NCBI GenBank assembly: GCA_037783545.1
Contig: JBBELK010001378.1
Location: 37,619-101,618, forward strand
Direction of reading: 5' to 3'
Length of the DNA: 64,000 nt
Source: Henricia sp. BOLD:AAB3569
Lineage: Eukaryota > Echinodermata > Asteroidea > Spinulosida > Echinasteridae
Below, piece after piece: positions 43,084 through 53,758 of this stretch. Within the stretch, counting starts at the first letter, position 1. Every line of letters starts with the position of its first letter. The translations under genes and the position numbers were made by a program. The notes under the pieces were generated by a model. The model was not told the DNA's origin. It made no database searches and saw only the letters and a list, made by a program, of their open reading frames with translations.

Positions 43084-43230
43084 CTGGTTAACATGGTTAA
43101 AGATAGATGATTGTAAAACTGTTACAAACAGCAACATCTTTACATGATTGGGGATTTGCACTTGTTGATGCTTAATAAGCCATTTTAAGGAAAAAATAGT
43201 GACGTCCGAGTACGGAATTCTTTCCGGGGA

Positions 43231-43302
43231 GAGAACAATAGAGCCACGTGGGGAAATGCACAAGTGGCTGCTAGCAGAAAAGCACGTGGCTCTATTGTTC
43301 TC
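43231..43302. mobile_element. Short inverted-repeat element with E-box arms
   Basis: GAGAACAATAGAGCCACGTG pairs with CACGTGGCTCTATTGTTCTC; 32-base centre. Confidence 0.75.
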
Positions 43303-43802
43303 TTCCGATCCTGGGGACAAACACGGGAGATGTTTAGTGACCCGTGACAGTTGTAAAACCACTCTATATTGGCCGGCGCGGACATCCAGAATAGGTCACA
43401 AGTCCGGTGCAGACTTAGAGTGCCAATGAAAAGTCACCGGTTGCCATGTATATACGAACATTGTAGAACAATAGATTTTTTTACCGCTGACGTCATCGAT
43501 CCCACCCTAACCCATACAGACACAGAAGTTTGCTAAGCACAATGTTTGTTTACATGTACACTACCAGCCAAAATCGTATGTGATGTGCAATACGATCGAC
43601 TGGTCATGCTGGTATTCCGCTACTGTTGCTAGCCTATATAAAGTTGGCATGCATTTTTTGGCAGGTAATAACCCTTTTCTGCAAATATTAAAGCAGATAG
43701 TAGGCCTATACATTTTGTGCTAGGCCTAATTAGCAAATATATGTGCAACAGTCACTAGAGACAGCTAGCTGTATGAAATTGGCCCCTGTTGACATCCAGC
43801 CG

Positions 43803-44043
43803 GGGGCCAATTTCATAAAGCATGTTAGCAGAAATTTTTGCTTAATCAAAAATTTGTTTGTTTTATAAAAATGGGTCAATAATCGAAATTGCATGTCAAC
43901 TTGTGTTTTTCACAAGAATATCTGCTATTCTTGCTAAAAACACAAGTTGAAGTACAATTTTGTTTATTAACCCATTTTTATAAAGCACACAAATTTTTGA
44001 TTAAGCAAAAATTTCTGCTAACATGCTTTATGAAATTGGCCCC
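43803..44043. mobile_element. MITE with GGGGCCAATTTCATAAAGC ends
   Basis: 241 bp; arms of about 60 bp are highly complementary (GGGGCCAATTTCATAAAGCA at left). A related but diverged element lies at 59665-59907. Confidence 0.88.
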
Positions 44044-44245
44044 AGGTCAGGATTCCTGTGCTTACATACACTTTTTGATTGGCCCTTTGACCTTGTAAAT
44101 AAGGGGAGTCCACCTTCATTGGTAAGACACACCAAGTACACTGCAGAGCTGTCATCCATTATCATGTTTTCTCTTTTGTTTGGTTAGGTTGGTCTATCTT
44201 GACTAAGCCGACAAATGCAGTTTACTGGTTTTTTTAAGGGTGTTG

Positions 44246-45465
44246 GTAAAATCCGGAACGCCCGGAACGCCCGGAACGGTAAATTCCGGAACGGTAAATT
44301 CCGGAACGGTAAAATCCGGAACGCCCGGAATGAAGTGTTTCCAAAGGTCGCAGACACCCGGAACGGCCGGAATTGGTCTCTACACGACCTAAGGATCCGA
44401 ATGAATCCAAACAATCCGGGATCCAACGGATTTTAAATGATTTTTTCTCACAGCCCGGAACACCCGGAACGCCCGGAATGAAGTGTTTCCAAAGGTCGCA
44501 GACACCCGGAACGGCCGGAATTGGTCTGTACACGACCTAAGGATCCCAATGAATCCAAAAAATCCGGGATCCAAGGGATTTTAAAGGATTTTTTCTCACA
44601 GCCCGGAACACCCGGAACGCCCGGAATGAAGTGTTTCCAAAGGTCGCAGACACCCGGAACGGCCGGAATTGGTCTCTACACGACCTAAGGATCCCAATGA
44701 ATCTAAAAAATCCGGGATCCAACGGATTTTAAAGGATTTTTTCTCACAGCCCGGAACACCCGGAACGCCCGGAATGAAGTGTTTCCAAAGGTCGCAGACA
44801 CCCAGAACGGCCGGAATTGTTCTCTACACGACCTAAGGATCCCAATGAATCCAAAAAATCCAGGATCCAACGGATTTTAAAGGATTTTTTCTTACAGCCC
44901 GGAACACCCGGAACGCCCGGAATGAAGTGTTTCCAAATGTCGCAGACACCCGGAACGGCCGGAATTGTTCTGTACACGACCTAAGGATCCCCCTGAATCC
45001 AAAAAATCCGGGATCCAACGGATTTTACAGAAATTGTTCTCACAGCCCGGAACACCCGGAACGCCCGGAACGGAGTGTTTCTAAAGGTCGCAGACACCCG
45101 GAACGGCCGGAATTGTTCTGTACACGACCTAAGGATCCCCCTGAATCCAAAAAATCCGGGATCCAACGGATTTTACAGAAATTTTTCTCACAGCCCGGAA
45201 CACCCGGAACGCCCGGAACGGAGTGTTTCTAAAGGTCGCAGACACCCGGAACGGCCGGAATTGTTCTGTACACGACCTAAGGATCCCCCTGAACCCAAAA
45301 AATCCGGGATCGAAGGGATTTTAAAGGATTTTCCCTCACAGCCCGGAACACCCGAAATGAAGTGTTTCCAAAGGTCGCAGACACCCGGAACGGCCGGAAT
45401 TTGTCTCTCCACGACCTAAGGATCTCAGTCAACCTAAAAAATCCGGGATCGAACGGATTTGGAGA
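44246..45465 (+). repeat. 148-bp tandem repeat array, left arm (8 units)
   Basis: Unit: GCCCGGAACACCCGGAACGC, CCGGAATGAAGTGTTTCC, AAAGGTCGCAGACACCCGG, GGTCTCTACACGACCTAAGG, ATCCGGGATCCAACGG. CTCACAGCCCGG recurs near 44447, 44595, 44742, 44890, 45039, 45187 and 45336. Confidence 0.95.
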
Positions 45466-46249
45466 AAATTAAGAGAAAATGAGCATTTGGTGAAAACGCT
45501 ATGGCCTAATAATTGTCACAAAACCGGCTTCAAAATATCTGCAGGACACCAGCAGATAAGTCAGAAAAATTTGGCACTTTAGAAAATTTAGCATTGCGAC
45601 CATACAAACGAACAAGTAAAAAGTGAGGGGTTGAGGCCCCGCCCCCTCCGCCATAATTAATGAACCTGCTTTTAAGCTAATTAGTCTGATCTAAAACTGC
45701 TCTTAAGTTGTATTTTCATTGTTCACAAATGTAGTAACTTTTCACCACAAACTGGTTTCATTGTCGCTTGTGCCAATTTTCGCGCCGCTCTTAAGTTAAT
45801 TAGTCTGATATAAAATTACTCCCAATTTATAATGCCGGAATCCACACGCTCCAAGCTACAGAATGATACCAGAGTCATCTTTGTTTCTGAAATTTTAAAT
45901 TTAATTCGACTATAAATGTATAATTTGCCTGATTTGGCATGGCTCCAAGAGCCTCGGTCTGATCTAGCGAAACTTAAGACCGGCCATTCCGTGATCAGGG
46001 TTGTTGGTATTATAATTTAGGACAATCGGCGGTTTTGTTTCCGAAATCTTGATTAAACCCTATCCAGCTCTCAGTCTAACAGGGCTTTTCCGCTTTTTAT
46101 AAATTTTTTAAAATTTATATTTTTCTAGAAACATAAAAGTTATTCGCTTTCAAATGAGACATCAACGAAAAAAATCGACCAACGTTTAGTTATCGAACAA
46201 TGGCTGTCAATAGCCTATTTCGAAATATTTCGGTCCCAAATATTTCAAT
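45466..46249. other. Interior of the foldback structure, no coding signal
   Basis: AT-rich, with a weak internal direct repeat (TTAAGCTAATTAGTCTGATC near 45672 and TTAAGTTAATTAGTCTGAT near 45792). No ORF with a recognisable domain. Confidence 0.4.
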
Positions 46250-46738
46250 TAGGGGTCTAATTTTGGTGTCCCCGTTACATTTTACATCTCGTTTTTGTAA
46301 ATTCAGGACACATCCTTTAAATACTTTCAGTGGCGTACTACGGGGGCGCCCCCACTGCACCCCCCAAGAAAAGTTATTCTTTATTTTATTTGTTTGTTGT
46401 TGTTTAATTGCTAAGCGACGCTGGCGCTCGCATGGACTAGCGATTTTTTTGGGTATTACACTGCCCCCCCCCCCCCCCCCCCCGACACGTCTAGCCCACC
46501 CCTAGTCCCCCTCCCCCCCCCCCCCCCCCCCCCCTCCCTCCCCCTCCCTCCCCCCTCCCCTATGGAGAGCACTAGCTATATACGCTGCTGAATATTTTCC
46601 ATCTCAAAGAGTGAGTACATAAAAAAAGTACAATTCATACAAAATGGTTTAAAAGCCATTTTAATGATTTATTTACAAAAAAATAACACATATCAGGTGT
46701 AACGGGGGACACTAAATGTCACACTTTTGGACCCCTAA
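46250..46738. mobile_element. TIR element with TTAGGGGTC ends, copy 1
   Basis: Left TTAGGGGTCTAATTTTGGTG, right CACTTTTGGACCCCTAA. A long C-rich block (46465-46560) has been inserted or expanded. Relative of 54487-54777. Confidence 0.75.
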
Positions 46739-46743
46739 TTTAT

Positions 46744-46832
46744 AGAAAGACCAGTATACACGATTGGTATCTCGAAAATCAGAAATGTTCACAGATTTAC
46801 GCCTAACTTACACAATATAAACATGAACTATA
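46744..46832 (+). repeat. Dispersed repeat, copy related to 60910-60988
   Basis: Shares TCTCGAAAATCAGAAATG, TTCACAGATTTACGCCTAAC and TTACACAATATAAACATGA with the second copy. Confidence 0.8.
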
Positions 46833-46919
46833 TACTGTAGGTAGCCGTGTTAGTCTAGCAAAACTATGATTAAAATAACGGTAGCACTTAGAGACTAACT
46901 ATCTTTAATTATTTTACAG

Positions 46920-47560
46920 CTTGACCATATTCAACTATAATGCCACTGACCCCCATCCTGGTATCTCTTACCACTTTTAAATCATAGGCCAACGTCTATT
47001 TGACCAATGAGAAACGATGTCAAAGGTCATTGTCTTAATGTTTGTACAGTTTGACCACTGGTTTGACCATACTCAACCGTAATGCCATTGACCCGGTATC
47101 TCTTACCAATTTCAAATTACAAGCCAACAAAGATTTGACCAATAGGAAACGAGGTCAAATGTCTATTTCAAATTACATGTATCAAAATCAGGTAACCGAT
47201 AACGTCGTCATTATGTCACGGAAACTTAGGATTGTCACAGAAACTTATAGGACTGTATCAAGTTTCAAGTTTATACCTTGTTCCGTTTTTTAGCTAGGCT
47301 GCTTTTCCCCAAAAAATCCAGTTAAGGTACTTTTATAATTAGGCAACCAATGACGTCATCGTGCTGTCACACAAAAAAACAGAATCTCTACCCTACGATC
47401 TAAGACTGTACTAAGTTTGAAGTCCAGTTCTTAAGTTAGGCTGCATTTTGTCCAGTTCTTAAGTTAGGCTACATTTTGCCAAAAATGCCAAAAATGCCAA
47501 AATATTATAATTAGGCACCCGGTGACGTCATCGTGACGGAAAATGTGTATACACTACTTC
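46920..47560 (+). repeat. Diverged relatives of the satellite module
   Basis: TTGACCAATAGGAAACGAGG at about 47133-47153 matches the satellite module exactly, and an earlier stretch (about 46990-47035) has the same order with GATGTCAAAGGTCA. Flanking ACTTTTAAATCATAGG and TTGACCCGGTATCTC also align with the module. Further on, TGACGTCATCGTG occurs at 47351 and 47525. Confidence 0.75.
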
Positions 47561-47811
47561 AGCCTGGGGTCTAAGTATGCACCAAGTTTCATTGAAATCC
47601 GAAGTATTAACAAAAGTCCTGTTAAAATTCCCTGTGCTTTGCCTATGGGATTTGGGAGATAAAGACAAGAAGAAAACACAGGGCTTTTCCGAATTATTAA
47701 GTAAGAAATAAAAACAACATGGTGGTCATTATCAGCGGCGGCACCAGACCTGTTAATTAATCTGGGGGGCAAAAACTAAAATTTAGTGGAGCCAAAAAAA
47801 AGGGCCAAAAA

Positions 47812-47812
<1 letters not shown>

Positions 47813-47844
<32 letters not shown>
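47813..47844. repeat. Long C homopolymer
   Basis: Uninterrupted C-run of about 30 bases with a flanking C/T-rich stretch; similar runs occur at 46467-46483 and 46508-46533, and a G-run near 48522-48539. Confidence 0.8.
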
Positions 47845-47847
<3 letters not shown>

Positions 47848-47941
47848 CCCTCCCCCGTAGCGCCGCCGCTGGGTGCCTGCTAATTATGATGGATGAAATT
47901 TAGTTTATTATTTACAGCGCAAACACCATTGTAAAGTCCAA

Positions 47942-48114
47942 TAGACAGCCGAAGTGTGACGTGCGTTGCCATGGCAATTGGCTCTAAACTATCATGGCCG
48001 TCGGGAAGAGTACCATTGAAAAAACACTGCGGGACACGGTTGAGTGATTTTTAGTTGAGAGCCAATTGCCTAGGCAACCAACAACCAAGGTGTCGTATTT
48101 ACTTTGGCAGTCTA
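47942..48114. mobile_element. MITE with TAGACAGCCGAAGTG ends, copy 1
   Basis: Ends TAGACAGCCGAAGTG and TACTTTGGCAGTCTA, 173 bp, inner GTTGCCATGGCAATTGG. The second copy is at 60520-60711 in the other orientation. Confidence 0.85.
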
Positions 48115-48245
48115 TATTGACTGTACTGAATAGCCGCCGTTTCGTTAGGCACTGTTTGTTACTAAAAACCGTCCTCAAGGAACAAAGAAACTGCCCCATA
48201 GGACCACGAAATGGCGGCTATTCCATGCGGTCCATACAGTGACCA
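48115..48245. repeat. Inverted-repeat element next to the MITE
   Basis: ACTGAATAGCCGCCGTTTCG and CGAAATGGCGGCTATTCC are complementary around about 70 bp; adjoins the preceding MITE. Confidence 0.6.
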
Positions 48246-49197
48246 TCGATTTGGCAAATGGAAAGAAATAGGTATTTTCAAATTTTGAGTTAGCCGCAGA
48301 CGTCATCATAAAGTCGCATTTATTAGGATGCCTAAGCAGGATGGCCCGTTTGTTTGCCATGATAGTGCGTGGGGTGAGCTGACCTCCTGAACCACGCGTC
48401 TCCAAAACAGCACTAGAAGTACAGATTGTCAGGAAGGCAATTCTGGCAGAGTGGCGCACCCTGTCTTAGCGCCTCGTACGGTGGCTGATGCAGCTAGCCT
48501 TGCCAAAGGATTTTTTTTTTGGGGGGGGGGGGGGGGGGTTGGGGGGGGCGAGTCTTGTTATAGACATTACGGATCATTAAAATAAGCTACATCTGACATA
48601 AGCAGTTAGAGAAGTCATTTTCTGTACCCCCTTCCATGCCTGTATTATGACCGGCATTTTGAGTTTGTGGCTCAGTTTATTGTTTGGATACCATTGAATG
48701 ACCCTGAAAAATCCAGGGTAGATATTTAAATCGCTGTTTTACTCCAAATATTAAAGAAGTTACGGCCATTTCAGCGATTTCCAAGGTTGGCGGCCATTTT
48801 GGATTTGACTCAGAAATCACCCATTTTTGGAGACTTGATTTTGGTAGACTTTTTCCTGTCATTCGATCACCACATTCAGTAGGACCAGAAACCACTTAAA
48901 AACCCTTTGTTCAAATTTGTTTCGGGGTTTGGGACCTTTTTTCATTAAATATACCCGAGTTTCTGCAACCCCTCAGATTTTGCCAACATGGTTTTTCTGG
49001 ACATCTAGTTATGTGGCATTTTCTAATCATCCGATGCCCACGGGCCTTAATTTCTTACCACATGCCACCGGACTACTAGGGATCTTCCCGATTGTATGAC
49101 GTAATGACGTCATCGAAGATCTAATTATAATAATTTGAAAAAAATGTCTTTAAAAGCGGATTGTTTTGTACACCTAACTCGAAATTTAAATGTAACA
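48246..49197. other. Interior of the foldback structure, right part
   Basis: Contains a minus-strand ORF (48175-48459) without start support, a G-run at about 48522 and TGACGTAATGACGTCATCG near 49098. No named gene. Confidence 0.35.
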
Positions 49198-50672
49198 ATT
49201 AAATTCATTGAGATCCTTAGTTCGTGGAGAGACCGGGTGTCTGCGACCTTTGGAAACACCTAATTCCGGGCGTTCCGGGTGTTCCGGGCTGTGAGTGATA
49301 ACCTTTTAAAATCCCTTCGATCCCGGATCTTTTGGATTCACTGGGATCCTTAGATCGCGTAGAGACCAATTCCGGCCGTTCCGGGTGTCTGCGACCTTTA
49401 GAAACACTCCGTTCCGGGCGTTCCGGGTGTTCCGGGCTGTGAGCAAATTTCTTTAAAATCCGTTAGATCCCGGATTTGTTGGGTTCAGGGGGATCCTTAG
49501 GTCGTGTAGAGACCGATTCCGGCCGCTCCGGCTGTCCGCGACCTTTAGAAACACTCCGTTCCGGGCGTTCCGGGTGTTCCGGGCTGTGAGAAAAAATCCT
49601 TTAAAATCCCTTCGATCCCGGATCTTTTGGATTCACTGGGATCCTTAGATCGCGTAGAGACCAATTCCGGCCGTTCCGGGTGTCTGCGACCTTTAGAAAC
49701 ACTCCGTTCCGGGCGTTCCGGGTGTTCCGGGCTGTGAGCAAATTTCTTTAAAATCCGTTAGATCCCGGATTTGTTGGGTTCAGGGGGATCCTTAGGTCGT
49801 GTAGAGACCGATTCCGGCCGCTCCGGCTGTCTGCGACCTTTAGAAACACTCCGTTCCGGGCGTTCCGGGTGTTCCGGGCTGTGAGAAAAAATCCTTTAAA
49901 ATCCGTTGGATCCCGGATTTTTTGGATTCATTGGGATCCTTAGGTCGTGTACAGAACAATTCCGGCCGTTCCGGGTGTCTGCGACCTTTGGAAACACTTC
50001 ATTCCGGGCGTTCCGGGCTGTGAGAAAATTTTGTTTAAAATTGGTTGGATCCCGGATTTTGGGGGTTCAGGGGAATCCTTAGGTCGTGTAGAGACCGAAT
50101 CCGGCCGTTCCGGGTGTCTGGGACCTTGGGAAACACTCCGTTTCGGGCGTTCCGGGTGTTCCGGGCTGTGAGAAAATTTTGTTTAAAATTGGTTGGATCC
50201 CGGATTTTGGGGGTTCAGGGGAATCCTTAGGTCGTGTGGAGACCGAATCCGGCCGTTCCGGGTGTCTGGGACCTTGGGAAACACTCCGTTTCGGGCGTTC
50301 CGGGTGTTCCGGGCTGTGAGAAAATTTTGTTTAAAATTGGTTGGATCCCGGATTTTGGGGGTTCAGGGGAATCCTTAGGTCGTGTGGAGACCGAATCCGG
50401 CCGTTCCGGGTGTCTGGGACCTTGGGAAACACTCCGTTTCGGGCGTTCCGGGTGTTCCGGGCTGTGAGAAAATTTTGTTTAAAATTGGTTGGATCCCGGA
50501 TTTTGGGGGTTCAGGGGAATCCTTAGGTCGTGTAGAGACCGAATCCGGCCGTTCCGGGTGTCTGGGACCTTGGGAAACACTCCGTTTCGGGCGTTCCGGA
50601 TTTTACCGTTCCGGATTTTACCGTTCCGGGTGTTCCGGGCGTTCCGGACGTTCCGGACGTTCCGGATTTTAC
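49198..50672 (-). repeat. 148-bp tandem repeat array, right arm (10 units)
   Basis: Reverse-complement orientation of the left array. GGGCTGTGAG recurs near 49286, 49433, 49580, 49729, 49877, 50017, 50165, 50313 and 50461. Units at 49320-49880 show a two-unit higher-order repeat. The last unit breaks into short TTCCGGATTTTACCG repeats. Confidence 0.95.
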
Positions 50673-51473
50673 AAAGTTCCTTGTTAGGACGCTTTGTACA
50701 TAATTATAATCTCAAAATATTTCCGTGGCAAAGGATATTGGCCCTGCAGCGGGACAAATAACATCCTGTGACTGTTATGGGAGACTGTTGGGATGGATAC
50801 GAGGAGCCGATCCAAGCACGAAATGTGACAGAGGGCCAGGGACCGCTCTTCCCTTTTGACCCCACTTTCCTTTTGTTAATTCCTTTGAAATTTCTTGGGT
50901 GTTTGAAACACAACGGGGGAACAATGGGCCTACCATTTGTATGGATGTAGAAAAAGATGTGCACTATGTCCTCCATTTTGAATAAGTTCGGGAGCTCAGG
51001 GGGAGTTAATTACGGGTAAATCATGATCCAACCCGGTGTAAAGTTTCAAATTCCAACTTTTAATACGGAATGTTTACTTAACTTTTCGTCGTGGCTACAT
51101 AAAGGAACGGATAGACTCGCCCAGAGCAACTACTCCGATACTGTGACATAATTTCACGGCGGCCACCGGTGATGATCGCCGCGTGCCCGGCGATAATCGA
51201 GACTTTACCATCTTTCCCCGAACGTGGGCTTATACTCGCATTACACGCATTAAAACAATTCCAAGGTCCTAAATTATAAAATTAATTGAGTTTATCAACC
51301 CAATGTGTTTAATCAAGTTTTCAAGAAGAAACATTTAAGAAGTTCACTTCTCGTCAAAGCTGGCTTGCTTGCGGCCGCCGTCTTTAGTTTGGCTAAAGTT
51401 CTCGTGCACGCATCTCTATGATCTCCATGCCTCCAAGCTGGAAACCTGCACATCTTTAGAAGGCCACCAATTA
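50673..51473. other. Intergenic sequence
   Basis: Holds a repeat fragment (50870-50925, related to 36530-36627) and a GC-rich patch (51110-51230). No gene recognised. Confidence 0.4.
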
Positions 51474-52245
51474 AACCTTTTCCCACTACCCACCTCCGAC
51501 CCGGGTAACTTTTCTACCCGGGTAGCGGTAAATAACCCGGGTTACATTTAACCCGGAGTTTCTTTTCACACGACAAGCGTTAACCCGGAGAAGCACTTAC
51601 CCGGGTCGTCTCTTACACGGGTACAACAGCGACCCTTTTCCCACGGCATTTCTGCATGCGCACTTACCCGGGTACACCAATCAGCACAAATACACAGAAA
51701 CCATGATTGCGTGTGGAAAATCGATCAATGATCGATCAGGCTGCGCGCTTACACACAAACATAACGGACGACACAGAAACATCACTGGCAATTTTGCTGT
51801 TAATATTTCGCATGTTTAATAATATTTATCTATGTGTGCTTTGTCACTGGCCTCACGGGTATTTTGTTGTACTCTACTTTCAGAAGAGTACCAGTTTGAC
51901 AGTGCCATTCAAGCGCGGGCGCACTTGCTACATTTGACCCAATCACAAGAATTTAACTCGCTAAATAGCATACCCGGGTAGGCTATTGTCGTCGTTTCCC
52001 ACGACAAACGTTAACCCGGAGAATCGTCTCAAGGTCGCCGTTAACCCCGAGATTGGTGGGTTAACCCACCTCCCGAGCAGGGCTAGAAATTACCCGGGTT
52101 AAGTGGCATTTTTGGCCAGATAACCCGGGTAATTCGTAACCCCGAGATTTGCCGTGGGAAACGAACCCTTAACCCGGGTAATCTCGGGGTTAAATTTTTC
52201 TGTTACCCGGGTTATCTCGGGGTTAAAGTGCCGTGGGAAAAGGCC
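51474..52245. mobile_element. Harbinger-like MITE family rich in ACCCGGGT, copy B
   Basis: 772 bp between TTA (51471-51473) and TTA (52246-52248). Ends AACCTTTTCCCAC and GTGGGAAAAGGCC. TWA target and GGCC-type ends fit PIF/Harbinger. No transposase; opposite orientation to copy A at 39548. Confidence 0.82.
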
Positions 52246-52251
52246 TTAGGA

Positions 52252-52595
52252 GAACAATTTGAACATGGGAGTAAAGTTTGGTGCCTCGATCACTAAAGAC
52301 GACAAAATGGAGATGGTTTCAATCTCAACAGACTGGAGAAAAGTGCACTGAGCTTGATGAAATGGGATGCAAGGAACCCAAGGCATCACTTCAATGTCCA
52401 TATAAAACCTGCAGGTCATAATGTTTCTTTTGACAATCATTGTATGTATACATTGAAGTGATGCCTTGGGTTCCTTGCATCCCATTTCATCAAGCTCAGT
52501 GCACTTTTCTCCAGTCTGTTGAGATTGAAACCATCTCCATTTTGTCGTCTTTAGTGATCGAGGCACCGAACTTTACTCCCATATTCAAATTGTTC
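52252..52595. repeat. Long inverted repeat, arms about 145 bp
   Basis: Arm 52252-52396 (GAACAATTTGAACATGGGAG onward) pairs with 52450-52595 with only a few mismatches around a 53-base centre. It starts 4 bp after the target duplication of the Harbinger-like element. If transcribed it would form a nearly perfect dsRNA hairpin. Confidence 0.93.
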
Positions 52596-53664
52596 GGAAT
52601 CGACGGTATATCATATATAACATACCAGCTCAGCTGAGGGTTGGCAAATGTTGCAAACGTTATTATACAAATGACGACTCAAAGGTTCGACAGATAGGCC
52701 TATTTTTGGAGAGCTCTTGAAGCGATCTAGTTGTCGCATGCACGTACGTTGGATAGTAGGCCTACGCGCTGTGATATATCATGGAGGAAGATTTCTTCCT
52801 CCATGGATAGGCCTATATATCCTACAGTGGTTTGGAGTTTCGATAATCCTTGCAAAAAAGTCGCAGTGACTTGAATTCTCAGGAGGTTTTTTTGGGGGAG
52901 AAGGGGTTTCTTAGGTGCGTTCATTCTACCTTTTTGATAGCATCGGCACAAAAATTGAACAATTTTATAAACGTTCGGGAAACCGACACATTGTAAAGAT
53001 TGTATTGTTTACTCTCCGTCTTTGACCCGGCGGGTTGACGATAGAGTGCACCTGACTTTGTGCGGTGGATGGTGCATATGGTGGCGGTAACAACCCCGCT
53101 TAACCAGCTACGTCCAGTCTATTATAATAGTCCGACCATGGAGCTATGTCCGACCATGGATCGAGCTATAGCTCCATGGTCCGACTTCCTCCATGCTCTG
53201 ACCACCTACCTCCATGCTCTGACCATGCTCTGACGCGCAGGATCACAGTGACAGACACAGGTCGATCGATCGCCGTGACTTGTGCCTGTCAGATTCGTTT
53301 CAACGAGCCTATGAGCGTCAAAAGCAGACGGACTAACCGGTACCTACATATTTTATATTCACAAATTGGGACTTCAAGAACAAAAGCTTAGCGGTTATCT
53401 GATATGAAACAGGCATTTTAGCTCTTTGCAAAATATCAGATTAGATGACGTAAACGATCAAAGGACTTATTATCCATATCGTGGGGTAAATAGCAAATCA
53501 TTCGACATTATAGGCTGGCCCTCAACAGGTAAAAAGTTCGATATCTCAGTTGCGAAGTCAGGAAGCCCGGCCACAGCGTACGTCGTCTGCTCTTCAAAAT
53601 TTTGACATGCTTGATGCATGCAGGCTTCGACTTCCGCTATAAATAAGCATTATATTGATGATTT
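52596..53664. other. Region upstream of LYPLAL1
   Basis: Contains a 26-bp palindrome CATGGAGGAAGA/TCTTCCTCCATG near 52781-52806, clustered CTCCATGCTCTGACC and CCGACCATGGA repeats (53134-53233), and TATAAATA at about 53637-53644. The promoter of LYPLAL1 is probably in the last few hundred bases. Confidence 0.45.
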
Positions 53665-53758
53665 ATGGCTGCATCAGCTGTGGCGACGAATTTAAAAACT
53701 ATTATTCTGAATCCTTTGCAAAAGCACACTGCAACTATAATATTTCTTCACGGTTCAG
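53665..53758 (+). CDS. lyplal1: LYPLAL1 exon 1
   Basis: ATG at 53665; reads [20 protein letters not shown], then [11 protein letters not shown]. Donor TTCAG then GTAATA, phase 1. Confidence 0.92.

Larger units (their letters stand above)
44246..50672. mobile_element. 6.4-kb foldback structure with tandem-repeat arms
   Basis: Two arrays of the same 148-bp repeat face each other (44246-45465 and 49198-50672), and both outer ends finish in the same GTAAAATCCGGAACG sequence in inverted orientation. This is the plan of foldback elements (sea-urchin TU elements) and of MuDR-type Rehavkus elements with minisatellite TIRs. I see no clear target duplication (flanks TGTTG and AAAGT). The 3.7-kb centre holds other repeats and no recognised transposase. 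Confidence 0.7.

Noticed and set aside
48364..48470. Minus-strand RIAFLTICTSSAVLETRGSGG as FUZ exon 1
   Set aside because: It loosely resembles the human N terminus, but has no initiator ATG after the upstream stop and its possible donor is in the wrong phase for exon 2.
44184..50687. ORFs such as RFRPFRVSATFGNTSFRAFR
   Set aside because: Translations of the 148-bp repeat in several frames; frames change between units.
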